Assembly (NCBI GenBank): GCA_937871625.1
Contig: CALMRD010000408.1
Span: 1 to 32,964, forward strand
Direction: 5' to 3'
Length of the DNA: 32,964 bases
Source of the DNA: an uncultured Bacteroidales bacterium
GTDB taxonomy: Bacteria; Bacteroidota; Bacteroidia; Bacteroidales; VadinHA17
Positions 25,756-32,964 of the stretch are shown here, piece after piece (position 1 is the stretch's first letter; every line of letters starts with the position of its first letter). The translations under genes and the position numbers were made by a program. The notes beneath the pieces were generated by a model. It was given only the letters and a program-made list of their open reading frames with translations, was not told the DNA's origin and ran no database searches.

Positions 25756-27920
25756 CAGAATTCCTCCTTGCCAAAGAAATGCCTCAGCCAGAAGCTATTC
25801 GCCTCATTTGTCATAAAGACCCTCTTGGGGCCGCCCCAACCGTGGCGCTCTCCTGGGTAAATCATCATTTCAAACGGTTTGTTCAGGTCCTGCAGGGTGG
25901 TCACAAGCCATATAGTGTTCTGCATGTGCACGTTATCGTCAATATCGCCGTGCCGAAGGAGCAGCCTGCCCCTGAGATTCTCCGCATAGGTCAGCACGGA
26001 GCCTAGCCTGTAGCCTTCAGGATTATCCTCCGGGGTGTCCATGAATCTCTCGGTATACACATTGTCATAAAGCTTCCAGTCGGTAACCGAATAATCAGCA
26101 ATACCGTGAGTCCAGTAATCAGCTCCTGCCGTAAGTGCCATGCAGGTCACATACCCGCCATAGGAACCGCCGGTGATACCCATGCGTGAGGAGTCTACCC
26201 AGGGCTGTTCCCGAAGCCACTTAACGGCATCTGAATAATCTGAAATCTCCCACTTGCCCAATGAACGGTGCATGTAGTCCAGTCCCCGCTTCCCGAATGT
26301 ACCCGACCCGCGGTGGTCAACATTTATAGTTACAATACCATTCTCAGCATACCACCGCGGCTGGTAGCCCATCCACCTGTTGCGGATGCTGCCTGCATCA
26401 GGGCCGCCGTAGACAGTGAATACGACCGGATATTTCTTTGCAGGATCGAAGCTGACAGGATATGTGATCAGGGCAGGCATATCAAAGAGACCGTCGGCAC
26501 TCTTTATGGTTACCAGCTCCTGCCTCTGATGCTTCTCAGCATCAAATGCTGTTATCTCTTCACTGTGGATGGTACGTACCATCCTGCCTTTCCTGTCAAT
26601 GAGATCAATGCTGCCCGGGCTCTCAAGGCTGCTCCAGCTGTCGAGGAACCATGAGCCTCCCGGTGACACTGAGGCTGCATGATAGCCTCCACCGGCTGTT
26701 ACCTTTAAAAGCTTCGTGCCGTCAAGCCTGGCCCTGTAAAGATGGTTGTCAAGGGCATCAGGACCGGTACCGTTGAAGTAGATCTCCCCCCGGGCCTCAT
26801 CTACCCTTACAATTGAGGTCACCTTCCAGTCGAAATCAGTGATCTGTGACTTCAGGACTCCATCCCACCCGTACCAGTAGAGATTGTACCAGTCGTTACG
26901 GTAACTCCTGACAATAAACCCGCTTCCGTCACTCATCACATGGATATCCTCAAAGAAATCCACCCATGTCGGCCTCGTCTCCCGGTATATTTCCATATAG
27001 TCACCGGTAGTCACATCGGCAAGAATAAAGCGCATGTCATCCTGGTCTCTGTTAAGAACCTGTATCATCAGCTTTTTACTGTCAGGGGTCCATGAGGGCC
27101 ATGCTATGTACTGGTCTGTCTCTTCATCAGTTTTAACCCAGGTTGTCTCACCCGTTGAAATATCCACAACTCCCATCTTCACTTTCGGATTGGGATCACC
27201 GGCTTTCGGGTAAGAGGTTATCTCCAACTCACCCCGGGGGCCGTCGCTATCCTCCAGCCTGTTCAGGTAATATTGGGGCACAGGGTTGTCATCGGTATGC
27301 AGGTATGCGATGCTCCCTGCATCAGGAGACCACCAGAAGGCTGCATACCTTGAGGCTCTCCCAAGTATCTCCTCATAGTAAACCCATGAGGCCCAGCCGT
27401 TATAAATCTTCTCATCGGCATCGAAAGTCAGTCTTGTCTCCTTTCCGGCGTCGAGGTCATATGCGTAAAGATCCTTCTCTTTTGTATAGGCAATCTTCCT
27501 GTCGCCGGGGGCAAACCTCATGTTCACCTCTTTGCCGCTGTCTTCAGTAAGTCTGATCCCTGTGCTGACACTCCCGTCATAATACCACAGATCATTATCC
27601 CGGAGGACCACAACAGCCTTCATGTCTGAAGATACCGCCACATCAGGCCCCGCTTCAACACCCTCAGGCAGCATCTCCCGGAGCTCCTGCATTTCGCTTT
27701 TATAATCGGTAACAGCAACTGACCTGCCTGTCCTGCAGTTAAATTCGGAAATCACCGGATTCTTTTCCTCATCAAGGGTGCGGATAAGCATGCGGTTGTC
27801 ATCAATCCATCTGATCAGCCCCGGCTGCTGATCTGAAAATCCCGGTCGCTGACCGGAAAGGCTTAGGGTTAAAATTAAAAGTAACGAAAACTGGATAAGC
27901 CTGAACATCTGTTTCATCAT
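25755..27920 (-). CDS. Dipeptidyl peptidase IV-like S9 serine peptidase
   Basis: 721 residues from the ATG at 27920 (MMKQMFRL; 27917 equally possible). An upstream in-frame ATG at 27974 lies beyond the predicted promoter element and spoils the signal peptide, so it is rejected. A signal peptide (about 1-24) exports it to the periplasm or outer membrane. An eight-bladed propeller (about 30-460) carries the DPP-IV Glu-Glu motif (WVYYEEILGR), which anchors the substrate N-terminus. The alpha/beta-hydrolase domain follows with Ser586 (GGSYGG), Asp661 (HGDIDDNVH) and His693 (GERHGWGG). It cleaves Xaa-Pro (or Xaa-Ala) dipeptides from peptide N-termini. The operon pairs it with an intracellular Xaa-Pro aminopeptidase that can process proline peptides after uptake. 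Confidence 0.95.
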   Translation of the reverse strand: MMKQMFRLIQFSLLLILTLSLSGQRPGFSDQQPGLIRWIDDNRMLIRTLDEEKNPVISEFNCRTGRSVAVTDYKSEMQELREMLPEGVEAGPDVAVSSDMKAVVVLRDNDLWYYDGSVSTGIRLTEDSGKEVNMRFAPGDRKIAYTKEKDLYAYDLDAGKETRLTFDADEKIYNGWASWVYYEEILGRASRYAAFWWSPDAGSIAYLHTDDNPVPQYYLNRLEDSDGPRGELEITSYPKAGDPNPKVKMGVVDISTGETTWVKTDEETDQYIAWPSWTPDSKKLMIQVLNRDQDDMRFILADVTTGDYMEIYRETRPTWVDFFEDIHVMSDGSGFIVRSYRNDWYNLYWYGWDGVLKSQITDFDWKVTSIVRVDEARGEIYFNGTGPDALDNHLYRARLDGTKLLKVTAGGGYHAASVSPGGSWFLDSWSSLESPGSIDLIDRKGRMVRTIHSEEITAFDAEKHQRQELVTIKSADGLFDMPALITYPVSFDPAKKYPVVFTVYGGPDAGSIRNRWMGYQPRWYAENGIVTINVDHRGSGTFGKRGLDYMHRSLGKWEISDYSDAVKWLREQPWVDSSRMGITGGSYGGYVTCMALTAGADYWTHGIADYSVTDWKLYDNVYTERFMDTPEDNPEGYRLGSVLTYAENLRGRLLLRHGDIDDNVHMQNTIWLVTTLQDLNKPFEMMIYPGERHGWGGPKRVFMTNEANSFWLRHFFGKEEF
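25763..25769 (-). promoter_or_regulatory. Strong Shine-Dalgarno for the Xaa-Pro aminopeptidase gene
   Basis: AAGGAGG on the minus strand, 7 nt before the ATG at 25755 and inside the last codons of the upstream gene. Most other starts in this window have no such site, as is usual in Bacteroidota, so it stands out and fixes the start. Confidence 0.75.
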
Positions 27921-27955
27921 AGTGACTCTGTGGTTAAGAATTTGTTTAATGCGAA

Positions 27956-27963
27956 CAAATATA
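27956..27963 (-). promoter_or_regulatory. Candidate -7 element for the DPP-IV/aminopeptidase operon
   Basis: Minus strand TATATTTG (TAnnTTTG), 35 bp upstream of the ATG at 27920. The -33 is unclear. It faces away from a second -7 element at 28031-28038 in the same 134-bp divergent region. Confidence 0.45.
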
Positions 27964-28030
27964 AGAAAGTTCATCCACCGTTACTTCGAAGATGTCCAGG
28001 AGCATATAATGAAAATGCCGGTGTATTGTT

Positions 28031-28038
28031 TACCTTTG
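28031..28038 (+). promoter_or_regulatory. Candidate -7 element for the acyltransferase operon
   Basis: TACCTTTG (TAnnTTTG), 16 bp before the ATG at 28055. No clear -33 TTG at the normal distance. The predicted start near 28045 leaves a leader of about 10 nt to 28055, or about 49 nt to the alternative ATG at 28094. Confidence 0.4.
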
Positions 28039-28054
28039 TACAAACAAACGATGG

Positions 28055-29335
28055 ATGGGGAGAGAAGGAAAAAGCCACATAACGGCAGAATGGATGAAGC
28101 TCGACAATGCTGCCAAGATCTATCCTGCCATCACAGGTTCTGAACTAACGGGCGTTTTCCGCATCTCTGTATGGCTCACCTCCCCCGTAAACCTTCCTGC
28201 CCTGAAAAAAGCCTCGGAGGATGCCTCATCGCTTTTTCCCCTCTTCAGCGTTGAACTCTGCAAGGGTTTTTTCTGGTATTACCTTGAGTACAACGGCATG
28301 GCTCCCAGGGTGATGGCCGACACCGGACCGCGGTGCCAGCCTTTTCCGCGCACCATGAACGGGGAACTGGTATATCGTGTGCTGGCGCGTGAAAACATAA
28401 TCTCGGTGGAGTTCTTTCATATTCTCACTGACGGCGGTGGTGCTCTCTTTTTCCTGAAGACGCTGCTGAATCTCTATTTCGAAGAAGCCTTCGGGATTAA
28501 GGAGGTGCCTTTTCCAGAGGTGAGCGGAGGACCCCTGCCTGGCAGCGGCGATGATATGTTTGCGAAAATTTACGGCAAAGGTATGCCCAGTCCCCGGGTG
28601 ATGCCGCGGGCATGGCATCTCCCCTTTCCTCTGAGAAAAGCTCCCCGCTTCAGGGTGACAGAGCTTGAAGTGCCGGCAGACAGGCTGGCGACACTCACCC
28701 GGGAGGCGGAATGTACCATCTCCGAATACCTGGCCTCGGTACACCTTTTTGCACTGCAGGAGATACGTCATGAAACAGGAAAAGGATCACCATACATAAG
28801 AGTGCAGATCCCGTTTGACCTGCGCAGGAGATATGAAGCCCCGACACTCCGCAACTTCTCACTCTTTGCCATGCCTGAGATAGACATCAGGATGGGCCAC
28901 TATACCTTTGAAGAGATACTCAGGGAGGTGCAGATCACCATGAAGATCATGACCGACGAGAAGAGAATCAGGCAGGTAATAAGCCGCAATGTGTCAAAAG
29001 AGAAGAATCCCCTCATACGTATCATCCCACTCTTTATCAAGAGCCCGGTATTGCGGTTTGCCTATAACAGGTTCGGACCGAGCCAGTTCACAAGTACCAT
29101 CACCAACATGGGGAGAGTCACTCCTGCAGGACCAGCGGCAGATCTGATGCAGGCCATGTCAGTGACACCACCCCCGCCACACAGGGATATCAAAATTACT
29201 GCCGGACTGATAACCCTGGGTCCAAATGCTATCATTACATTTGGGACGATCACTGACAATACTGAACTGCAAAAGCGTTTCATCAGCAAGCTCACCTCTG
29301 CGGGCGTGCCGGTGAAGCTTCTGTCAACCGAATAA
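28055..29335 (+). CDS. Condensation/alcohol acetyltransferase-fold acyltransferase
   Basis: 426 residues from the ATG at 28055. The ATG at 28094 is an alternative, but the Trp just before it (EWMKLDNAAKIYPAI) looks like part of the conserved family start, so I kept the longer form. The HxxxDG catalytic motif of CoA-dependent/condensation acyltransferases is intact (His122, Asp126, Gly127 in FFHILTDGGGAL), and the C-terminal half has a TITNMGRV segment like the SNLGR motif of the alcohol-acetyltransferase group. It has no signal peptide and no carrier-protein domain. It probably moves an acyl group from CoA or a carrier to an alcohol or amine acceptor in the cytosol. The substrate is unknown. 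The next gene, 11 bp downstream, encodes a zinc-ribbon membrane protein likely to work with it. Confidence 0.82.
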   Translation: MGREGKSHITAEWMKLDNAAKIYPAITGSELTGVFRISVWLTSPVNLPALKKASEDASSLFPLFSVELCKGFFWYYLEYNGMAPRVMADTGPRCQPFPRTMNGELVYRVLARENIISVEFFHILTDGGGALFFLKTLLNLYFEEAFGIKEVPFPEVSGGPLPGSGDDMFAKIYGKGMPSPRVMPRAWHLPFPLRKAPRFRVTELEVPADRLATLTREAECTISEYLASVHLFALQEIRHETGKGSPYIRVQIPFDLRRRYEAPTLRNFSLFAMPEIDIRMGHYTFEEILREVQITMKIMTDEKRIRQVISRNVSKEKNPLIRIIPLFIKSPVLRFAYNRFGPSQFTSTITNMGRVTPAGPAADLMQAMSVTPPPPHRDIKITAGLITLGPNAIITFGTITDNTELQKRFISKLTSAGVPVKLLSTE

Positions 29336-29346
29336 TGAACTGACCT

Positions 29347-30030
29347 ATGGCAATATGTAAAAACTGCGGCGTGGAGCTCGGAGAAGGAATCGAGAGATGT
29401 CCTCTCTGCGAGCCCTCAGATGATTCCGCAGGCAGAATGGCATCACCTGCGGACCTGTTCAGGCTCTCAAGGCTCCAGAATGCAAGACAACTGTACGAGA
29501 TAATCATGCTGCTCCTTATCTCAGGCGTCATCATCACCACAGCCATTGACGCTGCATTCGGGAAAGGAATGGGTTGGTCACTCCTGACAACAACATGCCT
29601 GGGTTACCTGATAGCATTGGTGTCAGGGTTCTGGTTCCTCAGGAAAAAACCTTATTACATGATATCGGCGACGGCACTGTTTACCCTGCTCTTCCTCTGG
29701 TTCATCGATCTGCTTACCGGAGAGACAGAATGGTTCTTCCGGATGGCCTGCCCGCTCGTGTTATCGGGGGCCATTCTCTCATCAGCAGTGATATACTTTA
29801 ACTCCTTCTCCAGGTACAGGGGTCTGAACCTGCTGGCCACTATCCTCGTTGCTGTGGCACTGTTTGTCCTTACGACCGAATACCTGACCGACAGGCTCAG
29901 ATCGTCAGAATTCACTCCTTCATGGTCACTGGTGGCTGCAGCCTCACTGGTCATCATCGCCATGATCTTCATCTTCATACATTACAGACTGAAGCGGGGC
30001 CACAGCCTTGGCCGCATGTTCCATATCTGA
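29347..30030 (+). CDS. Zinc-ribbon integral membrane protein (DUF6320-like)
   Basis: 227 residues. An N-terminal zinc ribbon with two CxxC pairs (Cys4/Cys7 and Cys18/Cys21, CKNC and CPLC) is followed by a short linker and five to six membrane segments (about 50-68, 75-97, 103-122, 130-150, 156-176, 190-212) and a short basic tail (RLKRGHSLGRMF). It resembles the family called DUF6320 that I recall next to alcohol-acetyltransferase-like genes; this assignment is from memory and should be checked. There is no known activity. The 11-bp gap to the acyltransferase gene points to one operon and perhaps one membrane-associated complex. Confidence 0.75.
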   Translation: MAICKNCGVELGEGIERCPLCEPSDDSAGRMASPADLFRLSRLQNARQLYEIIMLLLISGVIITTAIDAAFGKGMGWSLLTTTCLGYLIALVSGFWFLRKKPYYMISATALFTLLFLWFIDLLTGETEWFFRMACPLVLSGAILSSAVIYFNSFSRYRGLNLLATILVAVALFVLTTEYLTDRLRSSEFTPSWSLVAAASLVIIAMIFIFIHYRLKRGHSLGRMFHI

Positions 30031-30081
30031 CCATACCGTGCATGTCAGAACGGACTGTATGCATATGTAACATTATCCCTG

Positions 30082-30115
30082 TTTGCATCCGGCTATCATT
30101 TTTAAAATATATTTA
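30082..30115 (+). promoter_or_regulatory. Weak candidate promoter for the M14 peptidase gene
   Basis: TTTG (30082-30085), 22-nt spacer, TATATTTA (30108-30115), one base off TAnnTTTG. It predicts a leader of about 80 nt. It lies in a 173-bp gap with no gene seen and no clear terminator for the preceding operon. Confidence 0.3.
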
Positions 30116-30203
30116 CATCCTCAACCAGACCTGATGAAACTTGCATGAGCATCAACACAGAACAGGAGTTGATTGATTAATCCATGTATGTTCCATCCGA
30201 CCA

Positions 30204-32879
30204 ATGAAACAAAAATTATATAACCGAATGAAAAGATATTCAATTGCTACACTGGCCGGGCTTATAGTATCACTGAGCCTCCTCTCGCAGCAGATTAAAA
30301 CCCCTGAAGAATTCCTCGGATATGCCCCTGGTGATCAGTTTACCCTCCAGCATGCCGTAACCGATTATATAATGCATATAGCTGAGACAAGTCCCTCTGT
30401 TAAGTACATTCAGTATGGCGAATCATGGGAAGGCCGGTCTCTGGGAGTCTGTGTTGTGTCGTCACCCGGCAACCTCGCACAGCTGGAGCAGATCAGACTC
30501 TCAAACCTGCGGAGGGCGGGACTGGCCGAAGGCACTCCCGAGGTGGAACCTGTGCCCATCATATGGCTTGCCTACACCGTGCATGGATCGGAACCTGCCG
30601 GTACGGAAGCGGCGATGAAGCTCCTCTGGACCCTTGCAGCCGGAGAGTGGAAGGAGGCTGAAAAATGGCTGGAAAAAATGATCATCGTAATAGACCCGTG
30701 CCAGAACCCTGACGGCAGGGAGCTTTTTACAACCAGGTATATAAGAGCGCAGGGCTGGCCCCCCAACAGTGACCCCAACGCGTGGGAGCATAACCAGCCG
30801 TGGCCTTCGGCAAGGCTGAACCATTATCTTTTTGATCTTAACCGCGACTGGAGCTGGCATGTGCAGCAGGAGACACAGATGAGGATGAAGCTATACAACA
30901 GCTTCATGCCCCACGTGCATGCCGATTTCCACGAGATGGGATCAGGAAGCACATACTTCTTCCCTCCCGGGGCGGAGCCATGGCATGAGGTGATAACTCC
31001 CTGGCAGAAAGAGTATCATACACTGACCGGGCAGAAGGCTTCAAAGCTGTTTGATGAGGCCGACCGGCTCTATTTCACCAAAGATAATTTTGACCTCTTC
31101 TGCCCTAGCTTCGGTGACACCTGGCCGCTTTTCAACGGCGCCATGGGCTTTACCCTCGAACAGGGAGGAGGAGCACAGGCCGGACTGGTACTGAAACGAC
31201 TGGAGAGAGACACACTGACCCTTGCCGACCGGGTTGAAGGCCATTTCCTCGCCTCAATGGCCGTGCTTGAAGCAGCCGCGGACAACAGCGAAAGGCTGCT
31301 GAGTGAGTTCTACCAATTCTTTAAAAACGGTGCCGAAAAGCCGTCATCCAGATATAAATCTTTCATAATCAAAGGATCAGCAGATGCGGCCTCTCTCGAA
31401 TCACTCCTGCAGCTGCTTGAAGGCAACCAGATCAGGTATTCATCACCGCGCGTTACAGGAAAGAAGATCACCGCCTATGATTACAGGGCCGACAGAGAGG
31501 GAAGCATGACGGTCGAAGAGAACGATATTCTGATCAGCGCATACCAGCCTCAGAGCAGATTGATTCAGGTGTTGTTTGAGCCCGACTCAAAATCGTCCGA
31601 TTCAATCAGCTACGACCTGACAGCCTGGGCTTTGCCATATGTCTACAACATTGAAGCCTATGCTGTTGAGGAACGGTTGCTATTAGCCGGTGATACTCCG
31701 GCCGGTGAAAAGAAGAGCAGCAAGACAGCTGCAGCACGAAAGCAGACCGGCGAGGCAGAGGCGGAGCCGAAACAACCCGGTGATGTGGCAGGCCGGACAA
31801 AAGAGACCGGTGAGGCAGAGGCACCGATTGATATTGCCGTCATGGGTAACTCCGGACAGCAGGCTGACACTGTCAGGGCATATGCCTATGCTGTTCCGAT
31901 GACCGGATTCAATGAACTGAAGTTCATGGCGCAGCTCTTCAGGGCGGGGTTCAATGTACGGTCAGCCCTGAGACCCTTCACCGCGTCAGGCAGCACCTTC
32001 GGACGCGGGTCTGTGGTGGTAGCCCGCGGCGACAACCGGAGCATGACCCTCTTTGATGAGAAAGTAAAGGCAGCAGCTGTTGCCAGCGGAGTGACGCCGG
32101 TAAAACTTGCTGGCGGTATGTCGACAACGGGTAAAGACCTCGGCTCTGACTACACCCGGGTGGGTCAGCGCCCTGCCATAGCGCTTGTCGGCGGTGAGGG
32201 CACCACACAGGCCTTCGGTGAGATATGGTACTTTATGGAGAGAGAACTTGAATACCCCGTTACCGTTATTGAAGCTACCAGGCTGAAGAATACTGACCTG
32301 TCAGATTATGATCTCCTGGTTCTTCCGGGAGGCAACCTTAAAGAGTCCGGTGAAAAGATAATGGCTTTTGTCACCGGGGGTGGCAGGGTCATCGCCATGG
32401 ACAGCGCCATCGCCCTTTTCAGGGATGAAAAAACTACTGAGCTCGGCAAGGCATGGGAGCTCCGACAGGCTGAAGAGAAAAAGAATGCAAAGGCTGATCC
32501 GGCAGACACCACGCGGCTGGTACGGTATGAGGATCAGAGACGCGTTGCCGCAACAGCCAGGTCCGCAGGAGCAATATACCGGGTGAAGCTGGACGAAACC
32601 CATCCCTATGCATTCGGAATGGGGAAGGAGTGGTTCCTCATGAAGAGGAACGAAGGTCTGCCCTACCTCGAGAAGGGAAGCAACATCGGTTATATCGCCG
32701 ATGATGATCCGGTAGCCGGTTTTGCCGGTTACAAATTCCGCAGTAAGGTGAAAAACACAGGTGTCATCGCCTCAGAAAACATTGGCAGGGGTGCCGTCGT
32801 ATACCTGTCAGACGATCCCTATTTCAGGGCTTACTGGAAGAGCGGAAGAGTGCTGCTCGGCAACCTCCTGCTAAGGTAA
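30204..32879 (+). CDS. Exported M14 zinc carboxypeptidase with C-terminal GATase1-like region
   Basis: 891 residues from the ATG at 30204 (an ATG at 30228 would also keep the signal peptide). A signal peptide (about 10-30) is followed by the M14 catalytic domain (about 40-350). Zinc ligands are His127 and Glu130 (HGSEPAG) and a later His (likely His243, ADFHEMG). Substrate-site residues follow NPDG (168-171) and LNRDWSW (212-218), and the catalytic Glu319 lies in FTLEQGGG. A beta-rich middle and a glutamine-amidotransferase-like Rossmann region (about 650-735, LLVLPGGNLKESGEKIMAF) come after. Between them lies a 45-residue charged Lys/Glu/Ala linker (about 495-542) built from a DNA repeat, probably disordered. 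It is likely a periplasmic or secreted peptidase. The role of the C-terminal region is unknown. Confidence 0.92.
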   Translation: MKQKLYNRMKRYSIATLAGLIVSLSLLSQQIKTPEEFLGYAPGDQFTLQHAVTDYIMHIAETSPSVKYIQYGESWEGRSLGVCVVSSPGNLAQLEQIRLSNLRRAGLAEGTPEVEPVPIIWLAYTVHGSEPAGTEAAMKLLWTLAAGEWKEAEKWLEKMIIVIDPCQNPDGRELFTTRYIRAQGWPPNSDPNAWEHNQPWPSARLNHYLFDLNRDWSWHVQQETQMRMKLYNSFMPHVHADFHEMGSGSTYFFPPGAEPWHEVITPWQKEYHTLTGQKASKLFDEADRLYFTKDNFDLFCPSFGDTWPLFNGAMGFTLEQGGGAQAGLVLKRLERDTLTLADRVEGHFLASMAVLEAAADNSERLLSEFYQFFKNGAEKPSSRYKSFIIKGSADAASLESLLQLLEGNQIRYSSPRVTGKKITAYDYRADREGSMTVEENDILISAYQPQSRLIQVLFEPDSKSSDSISYDLTAWALPYVYNIEAYAVEERLLLAGDTPAGEKKSSKTAAARKQTGEAEAEPKQPGDVAGRTKETGEAEAPIDIAVMGNSGQQADTVRAYAYAVPMTGFNELKFMAQLFRAGFNVRSALRPFTASGSTFGRGSVVVARGDNRSMTLFDEKVKAAAVASGVTPVKLAGGMSTTGKDLGSDYTRVGQRPAIALVGGEGTTQAFGEIWYFMERELEYPVTVIEATRLKNTDLSDYDLLVLPGGNLKESGEKIMAFVTGGGRVIAMDSAIALFRDEKTTELGKAWELRQAEEKKNAKADPADTTRLVRYEDQRRVAATARSAGAIYRVKLDETHPYAFGMGKEWFLMKRNEGLPYLEKGSNIGYIADDDPVAGFAGYKFRSKVKNTGVIASENIGRGAVVYLSDDPYFRAYWKSGRVLLGNLLLR
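31744..31822 (+). repeat. Imperfect 60-bp-period repeat in the M14 peptidase linker
   Basis: A 19-bp unit at 31744-31762 recurs at 31804-31822 with one mismatch (C to T at its eighth base). Both encode TGEAEA within an extended Lys/Glu-rich linker. The period is 60 bp, in frame (20 codons), which suggests growth of the linker by local duplication. Confidence 0.75.
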
Positions 32880-32964
32880 GTGCCTGCGAAGGCCGGCAGC
32901 GACATATTGGTTTTCTCGACCGGTTGGATTACATTTATATCCAGAACCAACGACCAGGGTATGC
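32880..32964. other. Right-edge sequence with no recognised gene
   Basis: 85 bp after the M14 stop codon. No open frame, strong hairpin or RNA gene was seen. Confidence 0.5.

Noticed and set aside
1-32964. CRISPR arrays, tRNA or rRNA genes, insertion sequences, prophage
   Set aside because: No regularly spaced repeats, cloverleaf-like segments, transposase, integrase or phage proteins were recognised on either strand by reading. A tRNAscan/Infernal run was not possible.

Overview
The window reads as a Bacteroidota (Bacteroidetes) chromosome segment, probably Bacteroidales or a close relative. The evidence is a SusC/SusD pair, membrane-tethered Y_Y_Y/LuxR-type regulators, a small single-RRM RNA-binding protein, DPP-IV and M14 exported peptidases of the kind common in the phylum, and repeated Bacteroidota-type -7 promoter elements (TAnnTTTG) instead of sigma70 -10 boxes. 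It is densely coding, with about 20 genes. No rRNA, tRNA, CRISPR array or insertion sequence was recognised. The longest gene-free stretch is about 278 bp (9495-9772).

Region 1 (1-12679, all minus strand) is a glycan-uptake locus. In transcription order it holds a tethered regulator (12679-9773), a SusC TonB-dependent transporter, a SusD lipoprotein, a PKD-domain surface lipoprotein, a strong terminator, and a second paralogous regulator whose last few codons run off the left edge. No glycoside hydrolase lies inside the locus, so its substrate cannot be read from the sequence. The two regulators have nearly identical DNA-recognition helices. The susC upstream region contains a candidate promoter and several ordered repeats.

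Region 2 (12807-17298, plus strand) holds a pyruvoyl-dependent arginine decarboxylase, nrfH and nrfA (respiratory nitrite ammonification, with a complete heme complement) and a secreted GH35 beta-galactosidase 37 bp after nrfA. Convergent to it (17304-19003, minus) is a phosphate module of a PiT transporter and its DUF47/PhoU-like partner.

Region 3 (19162-23362, plus) holds an MBL/beta-CASP ribonuclease-type protein, NhaD, and a second NhaD/ArsB-superfamily antiporter. The two antiporters are separated by a hairpin that overlaps the second gene's promoter element. Back-to-back terminators (23385-23450) divide this from an RRM RNA-binding protein on the minus strand.

Region 4 (23941-32879) concerns peptide use and an unusual acyltransferase. 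An exported DPP-IV-like S9 peptidase overlaps a cytosolic Xaa-Pro aminopeptidase by one base, with a strong Shine-Dalgarno, giving a proline-peptide degradation operon on the minus strand. Divergent from it are a condensation/alcohol-acetyltransferase-fold enzyme and a zinc-ribbon membrane protein 11 bp downstream, a pair of unknown function. An exported M14 metallocarboxypeptidase with an unusual charged linker follows.

The best candidates for something undescribed are the acyltransferase plus zinc-ribbon membrane protein pair, and the enzyme-free SusCD locus bracketed by twin regulators.
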